A stretch of DNA of 32,259 bases, from NCBI GenBank assembly GCA_031732875.1, contig JAVMKL010000103.1:1-32259 (forward strand), in the 5' to 3' direction. The DNA is from JAVMKJ01 sp031732875. Lineage in GTDB: Bacteria > Pseudomonadota > Gammaproteobacteria > Competibacterales > Competibacteraceae. Every line of letters begins with the position of its first letter. The stretch's first letter is position 1. A program made the position numbers and the translations under genes. The notes under the pieces were generated by a model that saw only the letters and a list, made by a program, of their open reading frames with translations, was not told the origin of the DNA and did not search any database. Shown piece by piece: positions 16,359 through 25,465 of the stretch.

Positions 16359-17873
16359 TTACAGCTTGGACAGGGTGACGTGCTGCAGCAGGTTATCCAC
16401 CGAAGCGTGCATCACCGAGGTCAACGGGTCGGGCCAGACGCCGAGCAGCAGCACCGCCGCGGCCAGCAGACCGAGCATGACGATCTCGCGGGTACTGACA
16501 TCCTCCAACTCGGCGACATGGCTGTTGCCGATGTCGCCGAAGATGACCCGCTTGACTAGCCACAGGGTATAGGCCGCGCCCAAAATCAAGGTGGTGGAGG
16601 CCAGGAAAGCGATCCAGAAGCTGGCCTTGAAGCTGCTCAGAATCACCAGGAACTCGCCGACGAACCCCGAGGTGCCGGGCAGACCGGCGTTGGCCATGCC
16701 GAACAGCACCATGAACGCCGCGAAGATCGGCATGGTATTGACCACTCCACCGTAATCCTTGATCTGACGGGAATGAACCCTGTCGTACAGCACGCCCACG
16801 CAAAGGAACAGCGCGCCCGAGATGAAGCCGTGCGATACCATTTGCACCATGCCGCCTTCGATACCCATGGCGGCGCCGCTCAGGCTGCCGGTATGGCGAT
16901 GGATACCGAACACGATGAAGAAACCCAAGGTAACGAAACCCATGTGGGCGATCGAGGAATAGGCGATCAACTTCTTCATGTCCTGCTGGATCAGGGCAAC
17001 CAAGCCGATGTAAACCACCGCCACCAGCGACAGGGTAATGATCAGCCAGTCCAGCATGGCGGAGGCATCCGGAGCGATCGGCAGGGCAAAGCGCAGAAAG
17101 CCGTAGCCGCCGATCTTCAGGGTGATGGCCGCCAGGATCACCGAACCGCCGGTGGGAGCTTCGACGTGAGCGTCCGGCAACCAGGTGTGTACCGGCCACA
17201 TCGGCACCTTGACCGAGAAGCCCGCCATGAAGGCGAAGAAGATCAGCACCTGCTCGGTCAGGCTCAGCGGCAGCTTGTGGAAATCCAGGATTTCGAAGCT
17301 GTTGGCCTGGTTATACATGTAGATCAGGGAGATCAGCATGAACACCGAACCGAGGAAAGTGTACAGAAAGAACTTGAGGGTGGCGTAGACCCGGCGCGGT
17401 CCGCCCCAGATGCCGATGATCAGGAACATCGGGATCAGCATCGCCTCGAAAAACACGTAGAACAGGATGGCGTCCAGCGCGGCGAACACCCCGATCATCA
17501 GCCCTTCCATGATCAGGAAGGCGGCCATGTACTGGGCGACCCGATACTGCACCACCTCCCAGCCGGCGATCACCACCAGCACGGTCATGAACGCCGTGAG
17601 CAGGATCAGCGGCATCGAAAAGCCGTCCACACCCAGATGATAGTTGACGCTGAGAGCCGGAATCCAGGGGATGAATTCCTGAAACTGCATCGCCGCCGTC
17701 GAGGAATCGAACAGCGTGAACAGCGGGATGCCGATCAGGAAAGTCACGATCGCCACGGTCAGGGCCAGCGCCTTGGCGCGCACGGGGTTGTCGTCACCCA
17801 CGAATAGCACCGCGATACCACCGAGAATCGGGAACCAGATGACAAGACTCAGCAGAGGCAGTTCCGACAGCAT
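16359..17873 (-). CDS. nuoM: NADH-quinone oxidoreductase subunit M
   Basis: This 504-residue antiporter-like proton-pumping subunit shows the hallmarks FAFMAGFSVKVPMWPVHTWL then PDAHVEAPT, SVILAAITLKIGGYGFLRFA, and a Glu-containing helix 5 (FYVFFEAMLIPMFLIIGIWG) that carries the key conserved Glu. The length is normal. It follows nuoL by 18 bases. Confidence 0.97.
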   Translation of the reverse strand: MLSELPLLSLVIWFPILGGIAVLFVGDDNPVRAKALALTVAIVTFLIGIPLFTLFDSSTAAMQFQEFIPWIPALSVNYHLGVDGFSMPLILLTAFMTVLVVIAGWEVVQYRVAQYMAAFLIMEGLMIGVFAALDAILFYVFFEAMLIPMFLIIGIWGGPRRVYATLKFFLYTFLGSVFMLISLIYMYNQANSFEILDFHKLPLSLTEQVLIFFAFMAGFSVKVPMWPVHTWLPDAHVEAPTGGSVILAAITLKIGGYGFLRFALPIAPDASAMLDWLIITLSLVAVVYIGLVALIQQDMKKLIAYSSIAHMGFVTLGFFIVFGIHRHTGSLSGAAMGIEGGMVQMVSHGFISGALFLCVGVLYDRVHSRQIKDYGGVVNTMPIFAAFMVLFGMANAGLPGTSGFVGEFLVILSSFKASFWIAFLASTTLILGAAYTLWLVKRVIFGDIGNSHVAELEDVSTREIVMLGLLAAAVLLLGVWPDPLTSVMHASVDNLLQHVTLSKL

Positions 17874-17891
17874 GGTTTTTCTTCTTCCAGG

Positions 17892-19844
17892 TTAGCGGGT
17901 GACGAACCAAGTCAACAGGATCAGCAGGCCGATGATCATCGCGAACGCATAGGTATACAGGTAGCCTGTCTGGAGGTGTCGAGTCACGGCCGCGAACCAG
18001 CCGACCAGCCGCGCCGTACCGTTCACCAGCAGACCGTCGATCAGGCCGGCATCAGCGTATTTCCACAGCACGGTGCCCAAGTTTCGGCCGCCCCGCATGA
18101 AAAACGATTGATAGAACTCGTCGAACAGGTACTTGCGGTCCATGATGTCGTACAGCTTGGCAAACCGCCGCCGGATTTGATCCGGAAGGTCCGGCCGCGC
18201 CATGTACAGATACCAGGCCGCCCCGAACCCCGCGAGAACCAGGACGAACGGCAGTCCTGTCAAACCGTGCAGCGCGAAACTCATCGCACCGTGGAAATGC
18301 TCCTTGAGATGTTCCAGCACGTCGTGTTCGGGCGCCACGAAGATGCTGTTTCCAAACCCATCGCCGAACAGCAGGGGCTGGATGGTCATGGCGCCAATAA
18401 CCACTGAGGGAATGGCAAGCAGAATCAAGGGTATCGTCACTACCGCTGGCGTCTCGTGCAAATGCTCCTGGGTGTGATGGTCCATTCGCTCCTTGCCGTG
18501 GAACACGATGAAGTACAGCCGGAAGGAATAGAACGCGGTCACAAAAACGCCCAGCGTCACCGCAAGGTAGGCGAAACCGGCGCCGGGAATGTGCGAGTAA
18601 CGCACCGCCTCCAGAATGCTGTCCTTGGAGTAAAAACCAGCGAAGCCCGGGGTACCGATCAGGGCCAACGTACCCAGCAGGAAGGTGAACCAAGTGATCG
18701 GCATGTATTTCCACAAGCCGCCCATCTTGCGGATATCCTGCTCGTGATGCATGGCGATGATCACCGAGCCGGCCCCCAGAAATAGCAGCGCCTTGAAGAA
18801 GGCGTGGGTCATCAGATGGAAAATAGCGACCGAATAGGCCGACACGCCCAGCGCCACCGTCATGTAGCCCAATTGGGAGAGCGTCGAGTAGGCGATCACC
18901 CGCTTGATGTCGTTCTGGATGATGCCGAGGAAACCCATGAACAGGGCGGTGATCGAACCGATCACCAGCACGAAGCTCAGCGCGGTCGGCGACAGCTCGA
19001 ACAGCGGCGACATCCGGGCGACCATGAAGATGCCCGCGGTCACCATGGTCGCCGCGTGGATCAAGGCCGAGATGGGCGTCGGGCCTTCCATCGAATCCGG
19101 CAACCATACATGCAGCGGCACTTGGGCGGATTTGCCCATCGCGCCGATGAACAGCAGGATGCAGATCAGGGTCATCAGCGACCAGTCGACGCCGGGAATG
19201 ATCTGCACGCTCATGTCAGCCATCAGCGGCGCGGCGGCGAAAACGTCGGAGTAGTCGATGCTGTTGAAGGCCATCAGCACGGCGGCGATACCGAGCAGGA
19301 AACCGAAATCGCCCACCCGGTTAACCAGAAAAGCCTTGAGGCTGGCGAATATGGCGCTCTCGCGCTTGTACCAGAAGCCGATCAGCAGGTAGGACACCAG
19401 ACCGACCCCTTCCCAGCCGAAGAAAAGTTGCAGGAAATTGTTGGACATTACCAGCATGAGCATCGCAAAGGTGAACAACGCGATGTAGCTGAAAAAGCGC
19501 TGGTAGCCGTCGTCATCGTGCATGTAGCCGATGGTGTAGATATGTACCATCAGAGACACGAAAGTAACGGTGGCAATCATCACCGCGGTCAGGTTGTCGA
19601 TCAGAAAGCCCACTTCCAGACGGATGCCTTCGACGATCATCCAGGTGTAGATCGACCCGTTGTACGGCTCCGCGCCATCCAGGACATGGTGCCGGAGCAC
19701 CACCAGCGACAGCAGGAAGGCGATCGCCACGCCGATGATGGTGACCCAGTGGGCGCCGGCACGGCCGATCTTGCGGCCGAGCAGACCAGCGATGGTGGCG
19801 CCGAGCAGAGGCGCGAGCACAATTGCGAGGTAGATGTTTCGCAT
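17892..19844 (-). CDS. nuoL: NADH-quinone oxidoreductase subunit L
   Basis: This 650-residue protein is the largest antiporter-like subunit of complex I. It has the characteristic FFGWEGVGLVSYLLIGFWY (with the essential Glu), GAMGKSAQVPLHVWLPDSME and GPTPISALIHAATMVTAGIF motifs. The long C-terminal amphipathic lateral helix region (about 520-600) is followed by a final membrane anchor. The start is 4 bases after the nuoK stop. Confidence 0.97.
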   Translation of the reverse strand: MRNIYLAIVLAPLLGATIAGLLGRKIGRAGAHWVTIIGVAIAFLLSLVVLRHHVLDGAEPYNGSIYTWMIVEGIRLEVGFLIDNLTAVMIATVTFVSLMVHIYTIGYMHDDDGYQRFFSYIALFTFAMLMLVMSNNFLQLFFGWEGVGLVSYLLIGFWYKRESAIFASLKAFLVNRVGDFGFLLGIAAVLMAFNSIDYSDVFAAAPLMADMSVQIIPGVDWSLMTLICILLFIGAMGKSAQVPLHVWLPDSMEGPTPISALIHAATMVTAGIFMVARMSPLFELSPTALSFVLVIGSITALFMGFLGIIQNDIKRVIAYSTLSQLGYMTVALGVSAYSVAIFHLMTHAFFKALLFLGAGSVIIAMHHEQDIRKMGGLWKYMPITWFTFLLGTLALIGTPGFAGFYSKDSILEAVRYSHIPGAGFAYLAVTLGVFVTAFYSFRLYFIVFHGKERMDHHTQEHLHETPAVVTIPLILLAIPSVVIGAMTIQPLLFGDGFGNSIFVAPEHDVLEHLKEHFHGAMSFALHGLTGLPFVLVLAGFGAAWYLYMARPDLPDQIRRRFAKLYDIMDRKYLFDEFYQSFFMRGGRNLGTVLWKYADAGLIDGLLVNGTARLVGWFAAVTRHLQTGYLYTYAFAMIIGLLILLTWFVTR

Positions 19845-19848
19845 GCGG

Positions 19849-20154
19849 CTAACCCTTCAGCGTGTCGAGGTCGGCGACATTGATGGTGCGGCGATTCCGG
19901 AACAGCACCACCAGAATGGCCAGGCCGATGGCCGATTCAGCCGCGGCCACCGTCAGGATGAAAAAGACGAAAACCTGGCCGATGGTATCGTCGAGGAACC
20001 GCGAGAAGGCGATGAAATTGAAGTTCACCGCCAGCAGCATGAGTTCGATCGACATCAGCAGGATAATGACGTTCTTTCGGTTCAGAAAGATGCCGGCCAC
20101 GCTGAGACAAAAGAGGATCGCTCCCAGCACCAGATAATCAGTAAGCGCGATCAT
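19849..20154 (-). CDS. nuoK: NADH-quinone oxidoreductase subunit K
   Basis: This 101-residue three-helix subunit of the E-channel relay has both conserved membrane Glu residues: E37 in LLMSIELMLLAVN and E73 in VAAAESAIGLAI. The length is exactly typical. A 92-base gap containing a GC-rich hairpin separates it from nuoJ. Confidence 0.96.
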   Translation of the reverse strand: MIALTDYLVLGAILFCLSVAGIFLNRKNVIILLMSIELMLLAVNFNFIAFSRFLDDTIGQVFVFFILTVAAAESAIGLAILVVLFRNRRTINVADLDTLKG

Positions 20155-20208
20155 CTATCCCTCGCCTTTGCTTTTTGGAATGTTGGAAATCGGTCAAGGA
20201 AGTCGGAC

Positions 20209-20240
20209 GGGGGCGCCGAAAGGCCGGCAAGCCCGCCCCC
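20209..20240. repeat. GC-rich inverted repeat in the nuoJ-nuoK gap
   Basis: GGGGGCG (20209-20215) pairs with CGCCCCC (20234-20240); the 18-base loop contains further short GCC/GGC complementarity. It lies in the longest gap inside the nuo cluster (92 bases) and could modulate mRNA stability or act as a weak attenuator between J and K. Confidence 0.4.
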
Positions 20241-20246
20241 CGGCCA

Positions 20247-20849
20247 TTATTGTTTCTTTTCCGGCGCCATGCGCACCAATCGCACCCGGTCGTCGCGCGA
20301 TACCCGAACCTGCTGGCCCGGATTTTGGGACTTGACTCCCTCCCGACGCCGCATCGTCAGAGAAATGGCGGCGATGATCGCGACCAGAAGGATCACCGAA
20401 GCGATTTCAAACGGGTAGACATAGAAGGTGTACAGGACACTGCCCAATTCCTTGGTATTGCTATAGTCGGCCGCCCGCACAACCAGGCTGTATTGGTCCG
20501 TGCCAAAATAGCTGGATCCCACCACCAGCCCCATCTCGATGACGATGAGCAAGGCTACCGTCGCTCCAACTGGCAGATATTTGATAAAACCTTCCCGCAC
20601 CGGATCGACGTTGAGGTCCAGCATCATCACCACGAACAGGAACAGCACCATCACCGCGCCGACGTAGACCAGAATCAGGGTAATGGCGAGAAATTCGGCT
20701 TCGATCAACAGCCAGAGCGCGGCGCTGGTGAAGAACGCCAACACCAGGAACAGCGCGGCATGTACGGGATTGCGAACCGTGATGACTCGAACCGCTGCGA
20801 AGATCAGGATCAGGGCGAAAACGTAGAACAGAAACTTTTCAAATCCCAT
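20247..20849 (-). CDS. nuoJ: NADH-quinone oxidoreductase subunit J
   Basis: This 200-residue membrane subunit has five helices. Family landmarks are the N-terminal MGFEKFLFYVFALILIFAAV, NPVHAALFLVLAFFTSAALW and ILVYVGAVMVLFLFVVMMLD (the pi-bulge helix 3 region). MGFEKFLF is chosen as the start because the preceding in-frame residues are not family-like and lie in the intergenic gap to nuoI. No strong ribosome binding site is visible, so coupling to nuoI translation is likely. Confidence 0.95.
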   Translation of the reverse strand: MGFEKFLFYVFALILIFAAVRVITVRNPVHAALFLVLAFFTSAALWLLIEAEFLAITLILVYVGAVMVLFLFVVMMLDLNVDPVREGFIKYLPVGATVALLIVIEMGLVVGSSYFGTDQYSLVVRAADYSNTKELGSVLYTFYVYPFEIASVILLVAIIAAISLTMRRREGVKSQNPGQQVRVSRDDRVRLVRMAPEKKQ

Positions 20850-20888
20850 GTGTGGACCCGTTTTCTTTATTCTGGCTGCCAATGAAAG

Positions 20889-21386
20889 CTAGCGATAGGG
20901 AGCGTCTGCGGCCCGGTCGGCGGCGATCTGCGCCTCGCAGCGGTCGCCATGGGCGAGCAGTTTTTCCTTGGTCATGATGTGCTCGCCGCGCTTCTCGAAA
21001 TGATAATCGAACATACGGGTCTCCACGATGGAATCCACCGGGCAGGCCTCCTCGCAGAATCCGCAGAAGATGCACTTGAACAGATCGATGTCGTAGCGGG
21101 TAGTACGACGGGTACCGTCTTCCCGCTGTTCGGACTCGATGGTGATCGCCAGCGCCGGGCAAACCGCCTCGCACAGCTTGCAGGCGATACAACGTTCTTC
21201 GCCGTTCGGATAGCGGCGCAGGGCGTGCAGGCCGCGGAACCGGGGCGACAGCGGAGTCCGTTCTTCCGGGAACTGCACCGTGATCTTCTTGGCGAACAGG
21301 TGTCGACCGGTAACCTGCAAGCCAAGCAACAACTCCCAAAGTAGGAAGCTCTTGAAGTAGTGCCGCAGAGCGTTCAGGGCATTCAT
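20889..21386 (-). CDS. nuoI: NADH-quinone oxidoreductase subunit I (2x[4Fe-4S])
   Basis: This 165-residue peripheral-arm ferredoxin-like subunit carries clusters N6a and N6b: CIACKLCEAVCP (Cys 66, 69, 72, 76) and CIFCGFCEEACP (Cys 105, 108, 111, 115). The segment LRRYPNGEERCIACKLCEAV is diagnostic. The ATG at 21386 is preferred over an in-frame ATG at 21407 because GGAG is well placed before it and the length then fits the family. It starts 13 bases after nuoH. Confidence 0.96.
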   Translation of the reverse strand: MNALNALRHYFKSFLLWELLLGLQVTGRHLFAKKITVQFPEERTPLSPRFRGLHALRRYPNGEERCIACKLCEAVCPALAITIESEQREDGTRRTTRYDIDLFKCIFCGFCEEACPVDSIVETRMFDYHFEKRGEHIMTKEKLLAHGDRCEAQIAADRAADAPYR

Positions 21387-21399
21387 CGCATTCTCCGCA

Positions 21400-22422
21400 T
21401 CAATCAAACCACGGACCCACGTGCGCCAGCACGCCCAGCCCGATGACCAGCAACCAGACCAGGGTCACGGGGATGAAAACCTTCCAGCCCAACCGCATGA
21501 TCTGATCGTAGCGATAGCGTGGGAACGTAGCGCGGAACCACAGAAAAAACAGCAGCAGGAGCGAGATCTTGAGCACCAGCCAAATCGCACCGGGCACGAA
21601 GGAGAACAAACCGCCCAGCACCGGAATACCCTCGAACGGCGACAACCACCCTCCCAGGAACATCGTGGACGCCAGCGCCGACACCAGGATCATGTTGGCG
21701 TATTCCGCCAAAAAGAACACCGCGAACGCCATGCCGGAGTAATCCACATGGAAGCCGGCCACGATTTCCGATTCACCTTCGGCCACGTCGAAGGGGGCAC
21801 GGTTGGTTTCGGCGACCCCGGAGATGAAGTAGACCAGAAACAGTGGCAGCAGCGGCAACCAGAACCAGTGCAGCAGGCTGCCTTGCTGAGCCAGAACGAT
21901 CTGATTCAGATTCAGGCTGCCGGCCGCCATCAGCACGCCCACCAAGGCGAAGCCCATGGCGATTTCGTAGGCAACGATCTGCGCCGCCGAACGCATCGCG
22001 CCCAGGAAGGCGTACTTGGAGTTGGACGCCCAGCCGGCGATGATCACGCCGTAGACGCCCAGCGAGGTCAGCGCGAGCAGGTAGAGCAGGCCGGCGTCCA
22101 GATGGGAAATCATCATGCCGTCGCCGAGCGGCACCACCGCCCAAGCCGCCAGCGCCGGCCCGAAAGACAGCACCGGGGCCAAAAGAAACAGGAAGCGGTC
22201 GGCCCGGCTCGGGATGATGATTTCCTTGAACATCAGCTTCATGGCGTCGGCGATCGGCTGCAGCCAACCCTTTGGACCCACCCGATTCGGGCCAATCCGG
22301 ATTTGCATGTAGCCGATGATCTTGCGCTCGGCGAAGGTCAGATACGCCACTCCAATCAACAGGGGAACCAGGAGGACGATGATTTTCAGAAGGATGATGA
22401 TGACCGCCAGCAGCGTTTCCAC
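21400..22422 (-). CDS. nuoH: NADH-quinone oxidoreductase subunit H
   Basis: This 340-residue membrane subunit forms the quinone chamber with the peripheral arm. Conserved landmarks are TFAERKIIGYMQIRIGPNRV then GPKGWLQPIADAMKL, GVYGVIIAGWASNSKYAFLG, and the acidic loop SGVAETNRAPFDVAEGESEI that lines the E-channel and quinone site. The length and the eight-helix pattern are normal. It is 18 bases downstream of nuoG. Confidence 0.97.
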   Translation of the reverse strand: METLLAVIIILLKIIVLLVPLLIGVAYLTFAERKIIGYMQIRIGPNRVGPKGWLQPIADAMKLMFKEIIIPSRADRFLFLLAPVLSFGPALAAWAVVPLGDGMMISHLDAGLLYLLALTSLGVYGVIIAGWASNSKYAFLGAMRSAAQIVAYEIAMGFALVGVLMAAGSLNLNQIVLAQQGSLLHWFWLPLLPLFLVYFISGVAETNRAPFDVAEGESEIVAGFHVDYSGMAFAVFFLAEYANMILVSALASTMFLGGWLSPFEGIPVLGGLFSFVPGAIWLVLKISLLLLFFLWFRATFPRYRYDQIMRLGWKVFIPVTLVWLLVIGLGVLAHVGPWFD

Positions 22423-22440
22423 GATCCAGGATCCTTGTTG

Positions 22441-24798
22441 TTATTGGATGGTCACCGGCCCCACCGCCGGACCGAGCGCGATGCTGGCGCTCAAACCCGC
22501 CGGAATCCAGGCACAACCCTTGGGCACGCTTTCATCGAGCACCAGCGGCAGATCGACCGTCGCTCCGTTCTGGCGCACCTGGACCCGTTCCCGTCCGGTT
22601 ACGCCCAGTTCGCGCGCCATGTCTGGATGCAGCCGCACCTCGGCCAGCCGCGCCAGCGGGCTTGCCTGCAGCGAGCGGGCGCGCCGCACCAGCGAATCCA
22701 CCGCGTAAATCGGCACGTCAGCCACCCGCAGCAACCCCTCGGCTCGGAACCAGGCCAGCGGTTTGCCGAGATCCGGTGTGTTATCCGGCTCGATACCGCC
22801 ACAGGCGCCCCGAACCTCGGCGAGCACCTCATCGGAACTCACGTACTCAAATCCATCGACGCCGCACAGGTTGCCCAGAACCCGCAATACCTTCCAGGCC
22901 GGCCGCGCTTCGCCGAACGGCCTGCTGGCACCCTGGAAGCTCTGCCAGCGACCCTCGGCATTGACATAGGTACCCGAGGTCTCGGCGAAGGTCGCCACCG
23001 GCAGGACCATTTGGGCGTAGGACTTGCTGGCAGGACCGGCGAAGGGGCTGAGGGACACCACGAATTCGGCGCCCTGCAAAGCCTTCAGCGCCGCGGCACC
23101 GTCCCAGCAGTCCAGTTCCGGTTCGATTCCAAGCAGTACGTAGGCCTTGCGCGGCGACTCCACCATTGCCCGCGCGTCCAGACCTACCGCCGGAGCCTGC
23201 TTGCCGCCCGGCAGGCGGTGCGGCACCGCGCCTGCCAGCCAGCCGCCAGCCGAATTGGCGGCCTCGGGCAGGTAACCCAGCCGGGCGCCCGCGTGCAGGG
23301 ACACGAAGCCTGCCAACGCCCGCAGTTGCGCGAAGGCTGGGTGAGCCACAGCCAGGTTGCCCAACAGCACGGCCGCCGGCGCGCTGTTGATGAGATGGGA
23401 AGCAATAACCCGTTCGGTTTCGCCCGGAGCGTTCGCGATCAGACCCACCAAGTTTGCCGGTAGCGTTTCACCCTTCGATTCGGCGACGACCTGAGCCACG
23501 CCGGCAAGCGCCGCCACCATCCCGGCGGGATCGGTGACGATCTTGGCCGCGACCGGGAAGCGGAACTCGAAATCGCGGGGGTTGACGAACATGATTTCCC
23601 CCCCCGCCAGCGCCGCCTTGCGCAAGCGATGGCCGGCCAGCGGCTGTTCCATTCGCACGTTGGAGCCCACCAGCAGCGCCGATTTAACCTTCTCCAGATC
23701 CTCCAGATTCTGGCCCAACCATGGGAACACCGGCGCCGTGCCCTGATCGCTGAAATCGGCCTGCCGCAAGCGATGATCGATGTTCGCCACACCCAAACCG
23801 CGCGCTAGCTTCTGCGCCAGATACAACTCCTCAAGGGTTGCAGTCGGCGCGACCAGGAAACCGACCGACTCGGCGCCGTTCCGGGCGATGACGTCCTTCA
23901 GCCCTCTGGCGACCGCTTGCAGCGCTGCTTCCCATTCGATCTCGGCGCCGTTCACCAGCGGTTTGGCCAATCGATCGTCGCCATAGATACCCTCGTAGCT
24001 GAACCGATCACGGTCGGAAAGCCAGGTTTCGTTGATCGACTCGTTCTCGCGCGGCACCACCCGCATCACCTGACCGCGCAGGGTGTGGATGAAGATGTTG
24101 GAGCCGATGGAATCATGCGGGGCGACACCGGCATGTTGTACGTACTCCCAGGAACGGCCCTTGTAACGGGACGGCTTGGCGGTCAGCGCCCCGACCGGGC
24201 AGAGATCGATAACGTTGCCCGACAACTCCGACGCCACGGTCCTGGAAACGTAGGTGCCTATTTCGGTGTGCTCGCCGCGTCCGGTGGCGCCCAGTTCGCG
24301 CAGGCCAGCGATTTCCTCGCCGAAACGCACGCAACGGGTACAGTGAATGCAGCGGGTCATGTCGGTGGCGATCAGTGGCCCGATGTTTTTGTCCTTGACC
24401 ACCCGCTTGCGCTCCGCGAACCGCGACACGTCGCCGCCGTAGCCCAACGCCACATCCTGTAGTTCGCATTCGCCGCCTTGGTCGCAGATCGGGCAGTCCA
24501 GCGGATGATTGATCAGCAGAAACTCCATGGTTCCCTTCTGCGCGGCGAGGGCCTTGGGCGATTCGGTGTAGACCTTCATACCTTCCATCACCGGGGTCGC
24601 GCAGGCCGGCAGCGGCTTGGGCGCCTTCTCTACCTCGACCAGACACATACGGCAGTTGGCGGCGATAGACAGCTTCTTGTGGTAACAGAAACGGGGTATC
24701 GGAATACCCGCCGCATCGGTGACCTCAATGAGCATCGCGCCCTTGCGCGCCTTCAGCGGGATGCCGTTGACTTCGATATTGACCAAATCCTCGCTCAT
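22441..24798 (-). CDS. nuoG: NADH-quinone oxidoreductase subunit G
   Basis: This 785-residue iron-sulfur subunit relays electrons in the peripheral arm. The N-terminal [2Fe-2S] ferredoxin ligands are visible (C38, C49, C52, C66), followed by the CPICDQGGECELQD 4Fe-4S region and CIHCTRCVRFGEEI. The C-terminal part is the molybdopterin-oxidoreductase-like domain without evident catalytic function, as usual for NuoG. MSEDLVNIEVNGIPLKARKG is chosen as the start by family alignment; the in-frame extension upstream is not family-like. nuoF, which normally precedes nuoG, is absent: the 670 bases upstream carry no recognisable complex I gene. Confidence 0.95.
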   Translation of the reverse strand: MSEDLVNIEVNGIPLKARKGAMLIEVTDAAGIPIPRFCYHKKLSIAANCRMCLVEVEKAPKPLPACATPVMEGMKVYTESPKALAAQKGTMEFLLINHPLDCPICDQGGECELQDVALGYGGDVSRFAERKRVVKDKNIGPLIATDMTRCIHCTRCVRFGEEIAGLRELGATGRGEHTEIGTYVSRTVASELSGNVIDLCPVGALTAKPSRYKGRSWEYVQHAGVAPHDSIGSNIFIHTLRGQVMRVVPRENESINETWLSDRDRFSYEGIYGDDRLAKPLVNGAEIEWEAALQAVARGLKDVIARNGAESVGFLVAPTATLEELYLAQKLARGLGVANIDHRLRQADFSDQGTAPVFPWLGQNLEDLEKVKSALLVGSNVRMEQPLAGHRLRKAALAGGEIMFVNPRDFEFRFPVAAKIVTDPAGMVAALAGVAQVVAESKGETLPANLVGLIANAPGETERVIASHLINSAPAAVLLGNLAVAHPAFAQLRALAGFVSLHAGARLGYLPEAANSAGGWLAGAVPHRLPGGKQAPAVGLDARAMVESPRKAYVLLGIEPELDCWDGAAALKALQGAEFVVSLSPFAGPASKSYAQMVLPVATFAETSGTYVNAEGRWQSFQGASRPFGEARPAWKVLRVLGNLCGVDGFEYVSSDEVLAEVRGACGGIEPDNTPDLGKPLAWFRAEGLLRVADVPIYAVDSLVRRARSLQASPLARLAEVRLHPDMARELGVTGRERVQVRQNGATVDLPLVLDESVPKGCAWIPAGLSASIALGPAVGPVTIQ

Positions 24799-25402
24799 TA
24801 TCTTACCCAACGTGGAGTTTAACCGGACACCGGACTGCCCGATGTGATGCGCGGAGCCAAAACTCGCAGAATGGCCTGGTCGCACGGGCGACATGGTCCG
24901 CCGGTTCACCGCGGCCGGAGCAATGGCGAGGGCCGGAGGCGTGGCTCGCCAGCGGAAAAAATGAGATCATACAAGACATCGACAGCGGCATCATACCGGG
25001 GGGATCATGTTCCAGCATCACAAAGTGTCGTGTCTTGTTGTGAGTGTGAATCTTGGGAACATAGCTAGCGCGCTACCAAGACACTGATTTCACAGTGAAA
25101 GACTTCCCGGCAGCCGTTGAAATATTTTTCCAGTCTAGGGCAAGGCATTATTTACGTCAACTGTAATAGGCCAGCGGGTTAGCCTCTTCAGCGACTGTAG
25201 AACTTACTCATTGACAAACATTGTACAATATGCTTAGCAAGCTGAACCTTAGCGGGATGTTTCCGTTGATGAGAGCAATCAGTCGCCCATCCACCGCGCA
25301 TTGTACTTTAGCGATGCATGTATCTTTTATATGAACATACCGCACTCACCGACCGGTTGTCACTTGGGGAACGTGATGGAGATCAGCCATGAATTGCGTC
25401 AA
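24799..25402. other. Non-coding stretch upstream of nuoG; boundary of the AT-rich region
   Basis: No supported gene is seen on either strand. The left 200 bases are GC-rich like the nuo cluster, and from about 25030 the DNA turns AT-rich. It contains a cluster of dyads: GTGTCTTG/CAAGACAC (25030-25037/25077-25084), TAGCGCGCTA (25066-25075) and TTTCAC-A-GTGAAA (25088-25100). A TTGACA at 25211-25216 has only a weak -10 (TTAGCA) 17 bases later. The promoter driving nuoG must lie here or in the absent nuoA-F part. Confidence 0.5.
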
Positions 25403-25430
25403 TTGATCCTTACTCCGCGAAGGCTATACT
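25403..25430 (+). promoter_or_regulatory. Candidate sigma70 promoter of the hypothetical gene at 25466
   Basis: TTGATC (25403-25408) and TATACT (25425-25430) are separated by 16 bases, giving a leader of about 30 bases to the ATG at 25466. This is one of the better-looking promoters in the window. Confidence 0.5.
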
Positions 25431-25465
25431 TCCCGTGATTTATTCAATAGCTAGAGAGCCAAGAA

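Noticed and set aside
15001..16572. Long plus-strand open frame of 523 codons opposite nuoN
   Set aside because: Its His/Gln/Asp-rich translation is typical of antisense frames of membrane-protein genes, and nuoN on the other strand is unambiguous.
21421..23463. 680-codon plus-strand frame opposite nuoG/nuoH
   Set aside because: Low-complexity Gln/His/Arg-rich antisense shadow spanning two real genes.
25211..25239. TTGACA-centred promoter at 25211
   Set aside because: The -35 is perfect but the element at 17 bases (TTAGCA) is poor and it lies about 230 bases from the gene; the 25403-25430 pair is better.
25030..25330. Possible CRISPR or tandem repeat array in the AT-rich gap
   Set aside because: Only dyads occur; there are no regularly spaced direct repeats.
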